This document shows positions 60,811-64,000 of a stretch of DNA of 64,000 bases, piece after piece. Below the pieces are notes generated by a model. It had not been told where the DNA came from. It saw only the letters and a program-made list of their open reading frames with translations, and ran no database searches. Numbering within the stretch: the first letter of the stretch is position 1; each line of letters opens with the position of its first letter. Source of the DNA: Opisthocomus hoazin (taxonomy: Eukaryota > Chordata > Aves > Opisthocomiformes > Opisthocomidae); assembly GCF_030867145.1 (NCBI RefSeq), contig NC_134443.1, forward strand, positions 1,488,001 through 1,552,000, written 5' to 3'. Position numbers and translations under genes: made by a program.

Positions 60811-62469
60811 GGCGTTGGGCTCACCGGTGGTTTTTTTGGGGGGGTTCGGCGTGATCCCTACTTTCATCAAGCCATGGGGACAGGGTAGACGGGGTTTGGT
60901 AGCAGCGGTGCTGAGATAAGGAGCTGGGGAGCTGGGTGGTGCTGGCTGGCGAAGGGACTTTGTCCCAAAACAATGACGTAGGCGCCGGGTTGAGCCTCGG
61001 GCAGTGGGTGCTGGCCGGGCGGGTGAGCGCCGAGCTGCCCTACCTTTCGCCTGCTCCTACGGTGGGGTGGGGGTCCCGGCGGGGCAGGGTCCCCGGGTGT
61101 CGTGGGAGCCGCCTTCGAGCCAAGCTCTCGCTCCTCCGAAGGAGTGCGGCTGGGGTCGGGTCCCTCGCCGCAACCTGGGGACGAAGCCACGCGTCCTCGC
61201 TCCGGCCGGGCGCGAGGAAACGGTGAGACCGAATCTGATCACAAATCAAGAGAGTTTGGAAAAAAACCTGCTAATTGCCCTCTGATCTTTGAGGTTTGAG
61301 GCCAGACGTGAGCATGCACGCCGAATTTCATGCCGGGGAGGGCTGCTCCAGCCGGACGAGACGTCAGTGGGAAGGTCGGGAAGAGGTTTCCCGTAAGGGA
61401 AGATGTTCTCGCCTCGTCCTTTCCAGCCGCTGCGAGCTCGGCATCCGCTCGCGTGACCTTCAGCGCCTTCTGCTCGCCCGGGGAGGAAGGCTGCTTTGCA
61501 TGCCTGCTACCCGCGATGCTACACATGTACCGAGCCACCGGGGTCTTTTTGTTATGCAAATGCAGCTTGCTTTTTAGCTGCTCGAAATAAAATAAATACC
61601 TTGGAGGCTAAATATGGAGCCGGGGGCACGGCTAAAAGCAACCCCGAGGGCTCAAGGGCTGCCGGGTCGGACGTGGAGGCTGCCCGGTTTGGGGCTTTGG
61701 CTCCCATTTGGGGACTGAAACAAAATGCTCTGAATTTTTCTTTTTTTTTTAATTTTTTTTTATTTTTTTTGCCACCCCCCCAAGGTTATACAAGCTTTTT
61801 GGAAGGTCTGGTTCCAGCCTGGTAGAGGTGGGACGTTGCACCGAGGAGCGTTGCGAGCCCCCACACCTGGCTTTCCCCTGTTCGCAGTGATGCGCTGTGA
61901 TTTTTTCGGGGGGTTTTTTCAATCATTTATGGGCTCGGGAGACCCTTTTGCCCCAGCATCGCGCCGCCCTCCGAGGATCCCCGCTTTCTGAGCTGCGTCC
62001 GAGCACCGCGGCTGCGGCGCGGGACCGATGGCGATTTCCCCGTGGCCGCCCGGGTTTTGCCGGAGAAGCCGAGGGGTGGACGCGGTGCCAGGTGCCGCGC
62101 ACCGGACCGCAGCGCCCGTTTCTCACCTCCCCGCTCGCTGGAGGGGTGCGTGGGCGAGCGCGGCCGTGGGGCGAGGCGTCCCCTGGGGGTTTCGGGCTTC
62201 CTCTGGGACCCCGTGAGCCCGCTGGCAGCCCGTCTCCCTCGTGGTGGGGGGGTCACGGGCCGTTGGGCTGTGTTTAGGCAGAGGTGTTTGTGTACCGGCG
62301 TATTTTTATTTGCGCCTCTTTCGGAAATTTTTCGGCGCGGCGGCTGCCGGTTCAGTGCCGGGCGATGGGGCGGGAAGGGGTGCGAGGGGGGGTTGTGTGG
62401 TTAAAACTGATTTAGGTTCTGCTCGTGCAAGCTCTGCACAGCAATTCCTGTGCTGCAGGAGAGCCCCAG

Positions 62470-62990
62470 GCTCCTGGGGTTTGGGGGGCTGAAGCCCGAG
62501 GCTCCTGAGTTTTGGGGTGAGGCTCCTGGGATTTGGGGGGCTGAAGCCCCAGGCTCCTGGGATTTGGGGGGCTGAAGCCCGAGGCTCCTGAGTTTTGGGG
62601 TGAGGCTCCTGGGATTTGGGGGGCTGAAGCTCTTGGGGCTCCTGGGATTTGGGGACTGAAGCCCGAGGCTCCTGGGATTAGGGGGGCTGAAAGCTGAGGA
62701 TGCTGAGTTTTGGGGGGGCTGAAGGCTTTGGGGCTCCTAGGATTTGGAGGTCTGAAGCCTGAGGCTCCTGGGATTTGTGGGGCTGAAGCCCTTGGGGCTA
62801 CTGGGATTTGGGGGGCTGAAGCCCGAGGCTCCTGAGTTTTGGGGGGCTGAAGCCTGAGGCTCCTGAGTTTTGAGGGGCTGAAGGCCTTGGGGTTCCTGAG
62901 ATTTGGGGGGCCTGAAATTGGAGGCTCCTGGGATTTGGGGGCCTGAAGCCTGAGGCTCCTGGGATTTGGGGGCTGAAGCCCTTGGGGCTC
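62470..62990. repeat. Intronic minisatellite, ~31-bp units
   Basis: About fifteen imperfect units of GGCTCCTGGGATTTGGGGGG followed by CTGAAGCCCGA; a GAGTTTTGGGG variant alternates with the GGGATTTGGGG one. Confidence 0.92.
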
Positions 62991-63716
62991 CGACTCGGGT
63001 CCTGGGCCATCCCTCCTGTCGTGTCACGGGTCTCCTTCCAGTCTGCAAACTCGCTGACACCAGCCCGGGCGCTCTGGGAGGCCGAACCGCGGTAGCGGCG
63101 ATGCTGGGAGCACCCAGAGCTATCCTGGAAAACCGCAGAGCAGCGGGGGCTGTTCTCCTGTCGGGAGCTGGGGACTCCCCATCCCGTTGGGATCCCACCG
63201 GCACCTGATGTGGGCAAAGCAAGGTGGAAAAGAAAAGTCAAAAAAAAAAACAACTGGGCAGCTCTTTCGGAGCTGCTTCATGGCAAAGTTGGTTTTGCTG
63301 CTGGGCGGGTGCTGAGCCGTGGGGGGCAGAGCGAAGGCCACCCCGAAATCGGGTGCTCCTGCTCGGGGCTGCCGCGGGCGCTGCAGGAGCCGCCTGGGAG
63401 TTTGGGACTTGGCCCTTTGTCCGGGCAGGGTGGCAGTTGGCATCCTCCCAAACCCTGCGGGGTCTGGAGCATCCGTGCCCGGGCAGGCTGATGCCCGGCG
63501 CGGGGGCAGGAGCCAACCCCCGTCCCCGGCGTCCCTTCAGCTCCGCCGGCGCCCGCTCCTGAAGCCAAGGTGCCGCCTTGGTGGTTTCTTTCCCTTTTTT
63601 TTTTTTATTCTTTTTCCCTAAATACATTACTGGTGCAGTTCGTCCATATTTCAGCCTTCTTCTCCCTCCTCTTCTCGTGCTGAAGTCTATAATGCTGAAA
63701 TTATAGCATCACCCTC

Positions 63717-63730
63717 GTCGCCATGGCAAC
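63717..63730 (+). promoter_or_regulatory. RFX X-box palindrome
   Basis: GTCGCCATGGCAAC is a textbook X-box. Eleven bases upstream lies the inverted repeat CTATAATGCTGAAATTATAG (63687-63706). The surrounding 100 bases are non-repetitive and of lower GC than average, suggesting a conserved element. Confidence 0.55.
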
Positions 63731-64000
63731 GCGCAGGGATGTAGTTAAAAAAAAAACCAAAACCAGACCCGGGACCAGAAGCCCTCCAAGGATTATGACT
63801 TCAGTGAGGGATCAGGCTGGAGGGGAATCTGGGTCACGGCTGGAGCTGGCTTTTCTTCCCGCCTGTCTTCGGTAATTCCCCTCACCGCGAGCGGGGGGAC
63901 GCGGCGGGGCAGGGCAGAGCCGCCGGCAGCACCCATGGGTGCTCCCCGGGGTGGGTCACGTCGCCCCGGGACGTGCTGCGCTCCCCGCGTAGGAGATCGC

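Larger units (their letters stand above)
53057..64000 (+). other. Probable first long intron of the MEF2D-like gene
   Basis: No further exon is supported. The MEF2 start exon (a MADS-box beginning MGRKKIQI) was looked for and is not present. The region is GC-rich with AT patches (58650-58740, 61740-61780), one CR1 fragment, and two minisatellites. A TATA-like TTATAAATAG, which is also a MEF2 consensus, lies at 58567-58576, and an RFX X-box at 63717-63730. Confidence 0.5.

Noticed and set aside
53057-64000. MADS-box first coding exon of MEF2D
   Set aside because: I looked for an ATG followed by codons for GRKKIQI and a donor after RNRQ; none is present, so the coding start must lie beyond the window.
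28088-64000. A miR-9-type hairpin, expected near MEF2D in mammals
   Set aside because: The mature TCTTTGGTTATCTAGCTGT sequence was not seen; in mammals it lies on the far side of MEF2D.

Overview
The window looks like bird nuclear DNA from a GC-rich, gene-dense microchromosome. Three things support this. The genes are vertebrate multi-exon genes with very short introns. The only interspersed repeats I recognise are CR1 LINE fragments, with the avian 3' end resembling ATTCTATGATTCT. GC-rich minisatellites fill many introns and intergenic gaps. The gene order matches human 1q22 (GPATCH4, NAXE, TTC24, IQGAP3, then MEF2D). The bird counterpart is, as far as I recall, chicken chromosome 25; that assignment is from memory and was not searched.

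Layout. 1-1585: the last three exons of GPATCH4 (+), ending tail to tail with NAXE. 1570-3940: complete six-exon NAXE (-). 3957-4183: a 10-bp tandem repeat lying on the NAXE 5' flank. 5175-7600: five-exon TTC24 (-). 7601-10928: the head-to-head interval between TTC24 and IQGAP3, mostly two minisatellite blocks around a CpG-rich core that carries a near-perfect RFX X-box. 10929-28087: complete 38-exon IQGAP3 (+), predicted 1636 aa. 28088-52100: about 24 kb with no convincing coding exon. It holds CR1 fragments, minisatellites, AT-rich islands, MEF2-type sites and RFX X-boxes. 52040-53056: a CpG-rich CCAAT/GC-box promoter and two exon-like segments, best read as the 5' end of MEF2D because of gene order. 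53057-64000: probable first intron of that gene; the MADS-box coding exon is not in the window.

The genes do not form a pathway. NAXE repairs damaged NAD(P)H hydrates. GPATCH4 is a nucleolar/Cajal-body G-patch protein. IQGAP3 is a proliferation-linked Ras/Rho-family scaffold. TTC24 is a poorly studied TPR protein. MEF2D is a MADS-box transcription factor. Their shared arrangement is old vertebrate synteny.

The most interesting material is non-coding: a palindromic bidirectional poly(A) element between GPATCH4 and NAXE; a GC-AG intron in GPATCH4; CR1 copies running to within about 12 bp of IQGAP3 exons 13 and 18; several RFX X-box palindromes; a degenerate 30-bp array with an ATTAG core at 35.8-36.8 kb; consensus MEF2 sites flanking the inferred MEF2D promoter; and a spliced open frame beginning in its first exon. 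I found no convincing wholly new system. All exon calls are by eye from splice sites and remembered orthologue similarity.
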